A stretch of 64,000 bases of DNA, taken from positions 55,995,953 through 56,059,952 of the forward strand of contig CM049311.1 in NCBI GenBank assembly GCA_026874595.1. The letters are read 5' to 3'. The translations under genes were made by a program, and so were the position numbers. The first letter of the stretch is position 1. The number at the start of each line of letters is the position of its first letter. The notes under the pieces were generated by a model. It did no database searches, was not told where the DNA came from, and was given only the letters and a program-made list of their open reading frames with translations. Source of the DNA: Sipunculus nudus (Eukaryota > Annelida > Sipuncula > Golfingiida > Sipunculidae). Positions 1-60,184 of this stretch are shown here, piece after piece.

Positions 1-519
1 GGAGTGGTGTGCGATATTGTTCTGAAACTCTGCATGTCCATAGATCATGGACTCCTCCATCTTGTACTCAAGACTGGTGGTGCCATCTGCAATTTATTTT
101 TTTGTTGATGTTCATCTGTACATTTGTTTAAGTGAAAACTGCTCATATTGGAGGAGTGTTGGTCAATGTGTTGGTCTGCAATTTGGCATGTACAACAATT
201 TTGGAGAGTTTTCTCGTCGACCAGACAGGTGGCGCCACCTACCTTGCCATTTTTTATAGTATAAACTTTTCTAATCCCATTTCCTAAAGAGTGAGAAGAA
301 AAATATTGTTTCTCAAGTTGATCAATAGATGGAAGAAACCATGGTTGATTGCCAAGTGTCAGTATCTGCTGCTGAAGATGGGGGGGGGGGGGCTATTCTT
401 AAAAGGGGGGGGGGGGGGAGGTTGTCTGGGGATACTACGGCACCTGCGGTTCCAAGAAATATCTAGTTCAAGGCACTGGACTCTGATTGTTAACAGGGAA
501 GTTTCAGAGATGTTTCATT
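1..519. other. ATE1 downstream flank, no gene seen
   Basis: AT-rich DNA with one perfect GGTGGCGCCACC palindrome (228-239) and poly-G runs at 378-390 and 405-418. It looks like a worn repeat fragment of the H or B type. No coding region is supported. Confidence 0.5.
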
Positions 520-2782
520 AGTGATGTAGGACTCCCAAGTCTTGACTTGACACGAGTCCACTTATTTAGGGGCTCTTGAGTTAAACTTAAGGGTCCTGGA
601 CTTGTACTCAGACTTTTAGGGGAGGACTCAAGAAAACAGAATTTTAAAAAATAATACCACAATATATACCAAGCACAGCTCAGCATCCGGAGCTATGAAT
701 GTAATTAACCATTTAAGTAAAACGATGTGTGAGCTTACTAACAAGGGACCTATGGGTCACTGTGCTCAGCTGACGTTAACCTTGAAGGTAAAAATCTAAA
801 ATAATATCAAATGGAGATAAAGTGTAAGAGGAAGAGGTAATAAGAGGCCATGGTTGGTTTATATGATTGGTTTGTATTGATGAGCAGGAAATTGTTGCAA
901 AAAATATTTTGTGACCTGACCATGTGTTTCCTAATGTTGAAACTAAAGCATGTGAGCAGTTTGTGAACAAATGATCTGTACTATTACCATGATCATGAGT
1001 TGGTTTTTCGATTAACTGTTGACATTTCAGTAGTTTACACATTTGTTCAATTGAATCTATTGTTTTGTATAATATATATTATTAAATATATATGTATTTT
1101 TTTTATGAAATGTATACAGTTGAAATATAGCTAATTAACAACATAAAACAGGGCAAACAAAGCCTGATCTCAAATTCTGCTGAGGCAGGAAAATAATGAT
1201 CAAGTGTTTGTATTAAATCCTCATTTTTTTATCACATCAATTTTTTTCTAATTTAAGTTTATATTTCTATACATTTCCAATTTAACATATATATCTGAAT
1301 ATAAAAGTTGTTTCATAATTCTCAATTGCATCATCATAAATCTCAATCTTGTCAGATAACACCACATCATGCATACAAATGTTTATTTATTTTTTACCAC
1401 AAAAATATATCTTTTAAATCTGCAAAACAATAAATATCTATAAATAATACTTGATTTAGATTTCACAATTTTTAATTGTGTCTTTATTTATCCATAATGT
1501 GCTTCATATTTTATAAAAATTTAAGCATACTGATGGGTTCAATTATATTTGTTAAAATCATTTTAAAGAAAATTGATTTCTTTAAAAATGCTACATTACA
1601 CAACATTGCATCTTCTGGATTACACCTTGAATTATTTTTTCAAGGAAAGTTTTTGCATATCGGAGTGGAAACAGCATTACAGTTAAGGAGATACAGTGAA
1701 AACAATTACAATTACTGCATAACACTTGGTGGGTTGGGTTTGCCCGAGGGGGGGGGGAGATTGGGGTTGTGATATGAGAATAACTGTACACCTGTCACAG
1801 CAGGGGATCTCCCCCAGTGACTGTAACAAAACAGAAACCCTGGCATAGCTGACTTCCAGTGACCTGGAGTGGGACCCTGCATCTGTAATCAAAGCAAGTG
1901 ACTACAGAAAAAAATCAATAACTAGCTTAATTTTCAAGTTTTTATTTTTAAATTTCAGATTTAGACAAACTAAATATTTATGTTTACATGCTGTGAAAAT
2001 TAAATCAATGGTGCTTACAGCAAAAAAATGCCATGGTCAAAGTTGGGCAAAATTTAAGGTACTGATTTTTTTTTATGCTAATAACTTAAAAAATTTACAA
2101 AATTCAGTTCTAATTTTGGGTAAACAATTGAATCTTAATTAAACATAGTTATATACTTGAGAAAATAGACTCTAGTTTCAAAATTTTTCATGTCAAGTGA
2201 GTTATTATTTTTCCTGATTTTTTACAAAGTCCATTATGTTTGGGCCCATAACTTAAAGAATTTATACTTTACAGACTTAACTTCTGGCATATACATAGGA
2301 ACTATATAGAGGAATATTTATGGTAAGTATGAGGAAAAACAGATGAGTGGTTTTGATATTAGGCAGTCCTGAAGTGTGAAAATAGGATTTTAATAAAAAA
2401 TTGAGGTTTTTCCTTAATTTCTCAAAGGAACAAAGTCGCAAAGACCCAGTTTTCGGCTTGGTAGGAGATCTTGGGGACATCTAACATTATGCTGAATTTT
2501 GGATTCCTAGGTCTTACGGTTTCAAAACGTGCCACATCTACGAACGGACCGACGGACGGACGGACGGACAGACGGACGGACGACGGACAATGGACCACGA
2601 CTATAGCTCAGATGACTTATAGTCAGCTGAGCTAAAAATGTTCATGGTATTCTGAAAGTTCAATTTTAAATTCCCTTGTAATTGGTCAGATACATGTATT
2701 AGACTTTGGTTCCAAATGATACAGACTTGAATCTCAGGGACTAGGACTTGCCCAGGGATGTTGTGGACTGGACTACATCACT
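520..2782. mobile_element. GACT-rich inverted-repeat element hosting a C element
   Basis: Both ends carry AGTGATGTAG in inverted orientation (520-529 and 2773-2782). The arms, 530-650 and 2690-2780, are rich in GGACTY words such as 'ggacttg'. The middle is taken up by the C element at 740-2638, so the host was originally about 0.36 kb and MITE-like. A related GACT-rich tract lies at 11415-11722. Confidence 0.55.
740..2638 (+). mobile_element. family C element, subtype C1
   Basis: 5' end AACAAGGGACCTATGGGTCA, then subterminal GCTCAGCTGAC. Inside is a core with 'ttgggcccataactt'. The 3' end has (GACG)n at 2548-2588 and a hairpin TAGCTCAG...CTGAGCTA (2604-2634) followed by aaaa. The inverted copy at 28101-29997 matches over its length. 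No protein is encoded. The layout fits non-autonomous Helentron-type (HINE/pearl-like) elements; this assignment is by structure only. Confidence 0.75.
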
Positions 2783-4093
2783 GTCCTGACATCCTAACCC
2801 TCCCTGGACACCTTGTTCCACTTCCACCCATACATTCACACATTTATACTGAAGCAAACTCTTTATTGTTTATATATCTTTTTCTTATAATTCTCAGGGT
2901 ATGTAAATGTGTATAAGCAACATTACAAAAAACAATTGAAATAAAAATGAAACAAGCTTCATCATAATTCATATATTCAATAACAGATAAACATATCATA
3001 ATATATTCTGACCAAGTCTGGGTATTTTTCATAATTATAACTACACTAACTCCGCTGTAATATTAACAGGATGAAATAAATAACAGTCATTTCTTGTAAT
3101 ACAAAGAAAAACCAAAGTAATATAAAAAATTATTCTCTGCTTGATATTCTCATTAAATTGTATATTCTTCTAGCAGATTCTTCCTAAAGTATAAATGTAT
3201 ATGATATATATATGCTTCTGTCAAGTTTACTTGCTTCATGATTAATTAACAATTCTGTTCTTCCTACCCATAACTATAAAGATCACAATTATTGATTGTA
3301 TTCTTTTTAATTTGTATTGCTATTATACATGGGATTAATTAAATATATGTGTGGGGAGAAATCAAATTATATTTGTGTGCGTGTTTTGTATTTCTAAAAC
3401 TTTCCTCAGCGACGCAAAGACGTCTTGACAGAGCATTGTTCATACATTAATTTCATCATCGGCAGCAGCAGCTAGGCCAGTTCACAATTTATTTACAGAT
3501 TTTTGTCAGAGACATTTTGGCAATTTCACTACATTTGCACAACTACTGTGTCATGTTATTACACAATATAATAAAAGGACTGACACAACTTTGAACTGTT
3601 TCTTAATAACTATTAAAATGAATGAAATTCACGCCTTTTCAGGTCAAATTCCATTAATGTTCACCCAGCACTGAATGCTTTCATCAAAAGAACCTGCAAC
3701 ATTCAAATATCAGGGTTCTGAATACCAGCAGAACAGATGAGCAGATTTAACATGGTGAACAAGGTCTTACCTTAGTAGAACTACAAGCTCACATCCCAGT
3801 AACAGGATTTCTGTTTATATTTCATATGATGCATGCTTAAAATATTAATTTTGTGTGTTAAATGAATAGAAATATTATTGTTTCAAGCAGTTGTACACTC
3901 TTTGATTCAATGCCATGATGTTAGGATTTTTAGAGTCTTAAGGTCTTTTTCAAGAACAGAATGAAAATATAAGGATATATTAAAAGTAAAAAAACAGATG
4001 TTTCTTGACGTATATAAACTTTGGAATACTATTTACCAGTAGTCATCTGACCCATAACGATAAATTATATAAAATGGCCTAGTTAATAGTAAT
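2783..4093. other. ATE1 3' flank, probable 3' UTR
   Basis: Mostly non-repetitive AT-rich sequence downstream of the ATE1 stop. It holds possible poly(A) signals on the minus strand and no convincing ORF. Confidence 0.5.
3488..3493 (-). terminator. ATE1: candidate ATE1 poly(A) signal AATAAA
   Basis: AATAAA on the minus strand about 600 nt after the ATE1 stop. The flank is non-repetitive, consistent with a 3' UTR. A second AATAAA lies at 2867-2862. In AT-rich DNA such hexamers arise by chance; transcript data would decide. Confidence 0.3.
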
Positions 4094-38545
<34,452 letters not shown>

Positions 38546-39683
38546 GATGTCAACACTGGCTGTCAGCTGGAGTACAGACTAAAATCAGGAAGTCGGATGT
38601 CTGATGCCAAGCATGATGTCAAGACCCGTCTCCGATGCCAAAACATATACAAGCAAACAGAGAGATTAATCGTGTATGTGTACATATATTTTTAGTATAA
38701 ATAACGTATGGGTGTGTCTGAGCATGTTTATACGTGTATTGAATTTAATATTCCACTCACCAGTTTTCTATATTTTTAATACATGTATATCATATTATAT
38801 TATATTAGTTGTATTCCTTGTAATACATATCTGTAAGATATTCTTGGCCAACGAAAATATATCTTTAAATCGTAGATAACTAGATGTTTTTATTGTTCTA
38901 ACTTATCCTTCTCATTAGTATCATATTCATATATTTTTTATCTTTTTTTTCTTTTAATTACAGCTTACACATAGCAATTAGCATAGATGCGATTCAAATG
39001 TATAATATTTTAATACAACTTCTTGATGATATATACGACAGAGATAAATTTAACTTAAATATTCAATTTTAATGTTTGACTGATTTGTTTCAATATAATT
39101 ATATAAGAGAAATGAAAGAATTCAGAACCGTTGAATTGTACACTAAGAGTTATAAATAATACCAATTAATGGCACATCGCGATCTCGTGCAGCATAAAAT
39201 ATAATGGGGTTAAACTTGAAAATTTATATTTTCCTTATTTTGTTGGGTAGCCTTTAAGCAAATAATATGTTAATTTAATGGATTTAAATTATGTTAGGTT
39301 ACTCATCTGGGATACAAAATTAAACAAAATATTTAATAAAGTCCGAATTGAAAATATATTTGTTAAAGGTATTTAGTATCTAACAGAAAATTATGCCAAA
39401 GAAAATAAAGATGTCGTAATTTTACTTTCATCGTAAATATTATGAATACTTTTCTTTAAATATTTAATTTTAATACTTCACTGAAAACACGCCAACCTAT
39501 TGCTATTCTTCTGTTTGCTAGTGTAGGCCTATGTATAGCGTTACACCGAACTCAACCGCCGGTTCGTCATCCCATATCCGACTTCCGACAATCGGGTTTT
39601 GTCCGTACCGTCAACAGGAATATTGACCAATGAGCAAAGGGTCTGATGTATACGCAATCTCTCAGGTATCTAAAGATTTTGTG

Positions 39684-39685
<2 letters not shown>
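38546..39685. promoter_or_regulatory. upstream region of ATE1
   Basis: Non-repetitive DNA directly 5' of the ATE1 start codon (minus strand). It should hold the 5' UTR and promoter; no TATA box or CpG-rich island is evident. The limit at 39686 is the first microsatellite. Confidence 0.35.
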
Positions 39686-39740
<55 letters not shown>

Positions 39741-39881
39741 GGCTGTCAGTGGTTAAAGACGACATGCATCTCTGTCGAAATGTCGAGATATTTCTACACT
39801 TACCTTCACAGCTAATTGTTTGTCATAATTTCCCAGCTAATGGTTTATTTAGTTACTGGTTTGAATCTGAATTACTATACG

Positions 39882-39950
<69 letters not shown>

Positions 39951-39951
39951 C

Positions 39952-39998
<47 letters not shown>

Positions 39999-40202
39999 TA
40001 TTATTATTATTATTATAATTATAATTATAATAATCATAATCATAATAATAACAATTATATTAAAAATAAAAATAAAAGTAAAAATGATAATAATGATAAT
40101 AACAATAATGAATATAATCATGATAATAATAATAATAATAATAATAATAGAAATAATTATAATAATAATTATAATAATAATTGTTTATTGCAGACTTAAG
40201 GT

Positions 40203-40262
<60 letters not shown>
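39686..40262. repeat. microsatellite cluster (AT)n, (AAT)n, (AT)n(GT)n
   Basis: (AT)n 39686-39739; (AAT)n and variants 39884-40185; (AT)n 40205-40244 running into (GT)n to 40262. The asparagine-rich 127-codon frame here is only the translation of (AAT)n. Confidence 0.95.
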
Positions 40263-40494
40263 ATAAACAATAATAATGACAGAAATGAAAATAAAACTAA
40301 AAGGTCAGTGGAATTCACGATTTAGGCTGAATACACCACATCTATAAAATTAATGATCTTATACGAAACATCATCTATTAGTGAACATGACACATATCTG
40401 GCCTTAAATATAAACCAGGTTAATACAAAGCTCTGACACACATGGTGTCACATATAGTTATTATATATTTTTTATGAACATATGTATTTGTTCA

Positions 40495-40632
40495 GGGGGT
40501 CCGGATCCCCCATTTCAGCCGCCATAACCTTTTTTTCAAGGGTTTAGGACCATGTTTTGCGGCCTGGCCCCCCTTTTCCGGACCTTGACACCTTTTAAGG
40601 CTTTGTCATTAATCCTCCTGGATCCGCCCCTG
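40495..40632. mobile_element. worn MITE ending GGATCCGCCCCTG
   Basis: Related to the MITE at 45887-46070: 'gggggtccggatcccc' at the left and CTCCTGGATCCGCCCCTG at the right, with 'aggctttgtcattaatcctcc' inside. The left terminus is damaged. Confidence 0.55.
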
Positions 40633-41310
40633 TGACAGTTTTCTTGATCCTATATGGCACCTTGGAATTTTCATCCGCATTACTGCCGTCTCCTTTGCAG
40701 CGGGCAATTAACACCCAGACACACTGCGACAGGGTCTTCTTAAAAAAAAATAATGTCTAAACCGCTTTAAACATTCGAGTCAGAGCACTGAAAACATCAG
40801 TAACACATTATTTTGCATGTGCATGCAATTGCATGCAGTGTGGCCAAAAATCTGCAGTTTTCTTATATGTATTTATATATATATATATATCTATACGTAA
40901 TATTAAAAATCTTAATTATATACAGCTTGAAAATTGCTGGTATGAAGAAATTTGAACCGGTTCTAGATTTGCTCCTCAATGCACATCTCCAAGTAATAGC
41001 CGGGTGCCTGGATTTTTCCTGTTTTAAGTAGATGATTAAGCTTGTAAAAAAGTATAAAAAAATTTAACCATATAGGTATACATTTATAGAAGTGGGTACC
41101 ATATACACATGTCTGCACCTATCGAATCATATACGTATCAGTGTCAGATTGCACGTGCAAGTGAAAAATACAGTGCAATGCCAGTTCTTACCAACTATAT
41201 ATTCTTACCAACAAGATGTATTCGTCATTATAGAGATTTCAGGAACAGCACATTTTCACAATAAAGTAATATTTGATAAATTATATGTTTATTGATTCAA
41301 ATATATATAT
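40633..41310. other. intergenic AT-rich DNA
   Basis: No gene or classified element seen; short TA run at 40873-40890. Confidence 0.4.
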
Positions 41311-41560
41311 GTCAAGGCCCAGATTGCGATCTGGACGGATCTTTGATCTGTCCAGCCCAAATTGCGATCGCAGTTCAGGCCGGCCCAAACTGCGATCGCA
41401 ATCCAGGCTGGTCAGATCTTAGATCTGTCCAGCCCAGATTGCGATCCTGAAGCAAGAAAGGCAGGATCCCAATCTGGCCGGACTAAACTGTGATCGCAAT
41501 CTGGACTGGACAGATCTAAGATCCGTCCAGATCGCGATCTGGGCCGCGATCTGGACGGAT
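41311..41560 (+). repeat. family D repeat
   Basis: GATC-rich palindromic sequence beginning GTCAAGGCCCAG beside (AT)n, shorter than the 27556 copy and ending in a duplicated 'cgatctggacggat'. Confidence 0.75.
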
Positions 41561-41568
41561 GAGGAAAC

Positions 41569-41626
41569 TTGCACCCTTGGCAGAATCTGTATAACTCTAG
41601 TCTAGTTTTTTAGCAGTTTAAAAATA
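41569..41626. repeat. inverted duplicate, left copy
   Basis: 'gaaacttgcacccttggcag' ... 'agtctagttttttagcag' is found again in reverse at 45523-45583, 3.9 kb away. Confidence 0.8.
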
Positions 41627-42528
41627 TATGGTCATAAACCTTGAGGCTATCATCTAAATATTATACTTTCATCCATCATGTATCTTTTAAAAATTCAGTA
41701 TTTTTTATAAACCTTGATAGTATGTATTATATATAATTGTTACCAGTAGATGTTCTGCTTGACTCATTGGATTTGGTCTGATTAATTAGTTACCTATTCA
41801 TGGTGCCTGGAATCCTGTATTCTTTCCATGTGCTTAAATAAACTGACTGATATGTTTTATAACTATAGCAACCTATATTAAAATATTAATTGTTATGTTC
41901 TTTGATTCATGTTTTTATAATACCTTTCACAAAATTTGTCTACTATAATCATGAAAAACATAATATGCATAACCATGTAATTTTATGAGTGCATTGGATA
42001 ATATACAATCAGTGGGTTACATGCAACAAAGAGGCCCAATTTTGTAACGTACTCTTGAAGGGTTATAGACCATTTCATGATCTTTAATGACAGAAGTCAT
42101 ATTTCAAACTCAAATCATTGAGATACTGTTTGATACCTTATATACCAATTTGTTTAATGCAACCCCTTGTAACATGAATAAACAGTATTTCAGATCCACT
42201 CTTACTTCTATAGGTCTGGCAATTGCACAGCATTTTTATGCTACTTTTATTATGCCCTTATTGAAAATGCTTCAAAAATAAGTTCTTTTCCTTGAGATGT
42301 TTGTTACCATCCACCTTGTAAGAAGTAGACTCACAGAGTTAATTTTTAAAACATAAAATTTTAGCAGAGAAACATGTACAGAGATCCATATTGTTTTTTG
42401 CTGCGATTGTAGACTTCCAAAGGGGAAAAGTGTGTTGATGGAGCACACTTCAAGCACTGGTGCAACCACCATTTTCAAGGCTGAACAGATTGTTGCCAAC
42501 CAACCACTATTAGCTGACTATGTGTAGT
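41627..42528. other. intergenic AT-rich DNA
   Basis: Nothing recognised beyond simple AT-rich sequence. Confidence 0.4.
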
Positions 42529-42901
42529 ATAATTGTATTTATTATGGGTAAATGGAACAATGCAATACTAAATGAGTTGGTAAAACATTCAATGTTTCAC
42601 CTCTGTGATAGTAAAAGCATGGATCGCAATATGGGCTGGTCAAGTTTAGGATTGCAATCTCAGCTGGGCAGATCTTAGATCTGTCCAGCCTAGATCTGTC
42701 CAGCCGAGATTGCGATCCTGAAGCAAGAAAGACAGGATCGCAATCTGGCCGGACTAAACTGCGATCGCAATCTGGGCTGGACAGATCTAAGATCTGACCA
42801 GCCTGGATTGCGATCGCAGTTTGGGCCGGACTGAACTGCGATCGCAATTTGGGCTGGACAGATATCTAAGATCCATCCAGCTCGCAATCTGGGCCTTGAC
42901 A
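42529..42901 (-). repeat. family D repeat with leader
   Basis: Leader ('ttgtatttattatggg', 'tgagttggtaaaac') 42529-42618, then the GATC-rich part ending GGGCCTTGAC and (AT)n. Collinear with 31015-31452. Confidence 0.75.
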
Positions 42902-42916
42902 TATATATATGATATA

Positions 42917-43713
42917 TGGGCTGGTCAAGTTTAGGATCGCAATCTCGGCTGGACTGATCTTAGATCTGTCCAGACCAGATTGCAATCCTGAAGCAAGAAA
43001 GACAGGATCACAGTCTGGGCCGGACTGAACTGCGATCGCAATCTAGGCTGGACGGATCTAAGATCTGGCCAGTGTTACACGAATGCCCTACCCCTGGTAT
43101 TACCGGGGGAACACCCTATGACGTCATGGCAACCAGGGGAGGTTCCCTTGGCAATGATGCCATAGATGCTGCTCTGGATTGACCACAGAGCTGGTGATGC
43201 AGGACTGAAACATGACCCGGGTAAACCTGGTGACTGTTTCAGCCTTGCCCTCTCTCTCGGCTTGGGGATACGGAGCTTAGCAGACGTGCTAAGCCCCGTC
43301 TCCCTGAATTACGGCGAGCCTCTGGTCTGGTCTTAACTTTTGTTTTACAGAAGTTAAGAATAAAGGGCTAGAGTATTGTGGACAACTGTAGGTCTTCAGT
43401 AGGTTAGTATATATATTTTATGTAATCATAGTTAGTTCATGGTATCTCTAGTTGTATTTTACATAGTTCTGTCTTAATAAATTCTTGTGGTCATTGCCAT
43501 TACCTCTCCGTCTTATAGTTTCTATAGTTTCTGTTGTATGTATGGAGGAGCATCTGCATTTGAGTCACGCTACCATTAATTAATCATACAGCTCCCCCTT
43601 ATTTTGTAACACCAGCCTGGATTACGACCGCAGTTTGGGACGGCCTAAACTGCGATCGCAATTTAGGCTGGATCGACAGACCTAAGATCCGTCCAGATCG
43701 CGATCTGGGCCTT

Positions 43714-43716
<3 letters not shown>
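42917..43716 (-). repeat. family D repeat split by a solo LTR
   Basis: GATC-rich part 42917-43072 resumes at 43612 and ends CTTGAC at 43716. The join 'ggccag|ccagcctgg' rebuilds the uninterrupted D sequence once one CCAG is removed. Confidence 0.75.
43073..43611. mobile_element. solo LTR of a retrotransposon
   Basis: 539 bp beginning TGTTACA and ending TGTAACA (5'-TG...CA-3', short inverted ends), flanked on both sides by a 4-bp target duplication CCAG (43069-43072 and 43612-43615). It holds AATAAA-type signals and no ORF. This is the usual outcome of recombination between the two LTRs of a Gypsy- or BEL-like element; the family cannot be named. Confidence 0.75.
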
Positions 43717-43808
<92 letters not shown>

Positions 43809-43818
43809 GGGGGGGGGT
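43717..43818. repeat. (AT)n(GA)n(G)n microsatellite
   Basis: (AT)n to 43754, (GA)n to about 43808, then a G run. Confidence 0.95.
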
Positions 43819-44383
43819 AGTTCTTTTTATCTTCCTCCGGACATTTGTTTATTACTAAATTTAAAGTTTATTTTTAAAAACTCTTATTTTGACTGAAAAG
43901 TAGGCAATGGTCGATATGTTTCCCCAACCTTTTAGTTCTATAAAATTATAATGAGTTATACTAATCAAACTTTACGATTTAAATGCTTGGTCGGGAGAGC
44001 ATAGCTTTAAATACGCTGTAAAGTCGTATTTTTTCAAATTAACTCTAAAAACTAAAAAATAAAGAAGAAATATATTTTGTATCTGCATTAGATGTGCTGA
44101 AATAAACTTTTATTAAGAATTTTAAACAAAATTTTAAAACTTATGAATTCAACTATATTGAATAAAAAGTTTATATTACCAAAATGTAAAGAAACTTCTT
44201 AGCTTTCAGAAAAGGTATACTTCAAATGGTCCCAAAGCAGCGCAGGTTGTTCAATACTTTGAAAAAAGGTGAAACAAAAGGCCGCCACCTCTCCAATAAT
44301 TCTTCAGATTTCTCCAATTTTTAGATAACACCCAATCAGGGCACAATGCTGCGTGCAGCCCTGAACCTGTGAACAGTGTCAAC
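43819..44383. promoter_or_regulatory. BCKDHB upstream region
   Basis: Non-repetitive DNA before the BCKDHB start, presumably the core promoter and 5' UTR. Contains the eight-codon upstream ORF at 44346. No TATA box or factor site can be claimed. Confidence 0.4.
44346..44372 (+). promoter_or_regulatory. short upstream ORF in the BCKDHB leader
   Basis: ATG at 44346 followed by seven codons and TGA at 44370-44372, eleven bases before the main ATG and in another frame. If transcription starts upstream of it, it could lower initiation at the BCKDHB start. Whether it lies in the mRNA is unknown. Confidence 0.35.
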
Positions 44384-59439
<15,056 letters not shown>

Positions 59440-59469
59440 GTAAGTATCTTGTTATGAATCTGATTGCAA

Positions 59470-60184
59470 ACAGGTAAGGTTGGTGTGTGGACAGATAATG
59501 ACCAGTTACATATCAAGTTCGCGTTTCGTCCTGGTTGACCTACTTTTGACTGTTTTACAGCTCCTAAACTTAGAAAATTTCATGAAAAATAGAAATTTTC
59601 ATGACAAGTACACATGTACGGACTTTTTTTTGCAATGCCTTTTAGATTTTGTGCTGATTTTTGGTGTGTGGGCAGATAATGACTAGTTACAGATTGAGTT
59701 CGCGTTTCGTCCCAGTTGACCTACTTTTGATCGTTTTACGGCTCCTAAACTTAGAAAATTTCATGAAAAATAGAAATTCCCATGACAAATACACATGTAC
59801 GGACAAAACACATGTACAGACTTTTTTTTGCAATGCCTGCAGATATTGGCCTGATTTTTGCTGTGTAGGTAGATAATGACCAGATATAGATTGAGTTCGG
59901 GTTTCATCTCAGTTGACCTACTTTTGACCATTTAACTGCTCCTTAACTTAGAAAATTTCATGAAAAAAATTAAAATTTTCATGACAAATACACATGTACA
60001 GACTTTTTTTCGCAGTGCCTGCAGATATTGGCCTGATATTTGGTGTGTGGACAGATAATGACCAGTTACAGATCGAGTTCACGTTTCGTCACGGTTGACC
60101 TACTTTTGATTGTTTTACGGCTCCTAAACATAGAAAATTGCATGAAAAATATAAATTTTCATGACAAATGTACATGTACAGCTC
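59470..60184 (+). repeat. family F 180-bp tandem repeats, left part
   Basis: Four units with 'gagttcgcgtttcgtcc', 'cctaaacttagaaaattt' and 'catgacaa.tacacatgtac', spaced about 180-200 bp. Another unit appears at 63800-64000 beyond the inserted H element. In the last BCKDHB intron seen. Confidence 0.8.

Noticed and set aside
39816-40199. 127-codon asparagine-rich frame and its isoleucine-rich antisense
   Set aside because: Direct translation of (AAT)n; no flanking domain or splice context.
44369-44383. GTG start giving five more residues on BCKDHB
   Set aside because: Animal nuclear genes rarely use GTG; the ATG at 44384 has a good context and gives a normal presequence.
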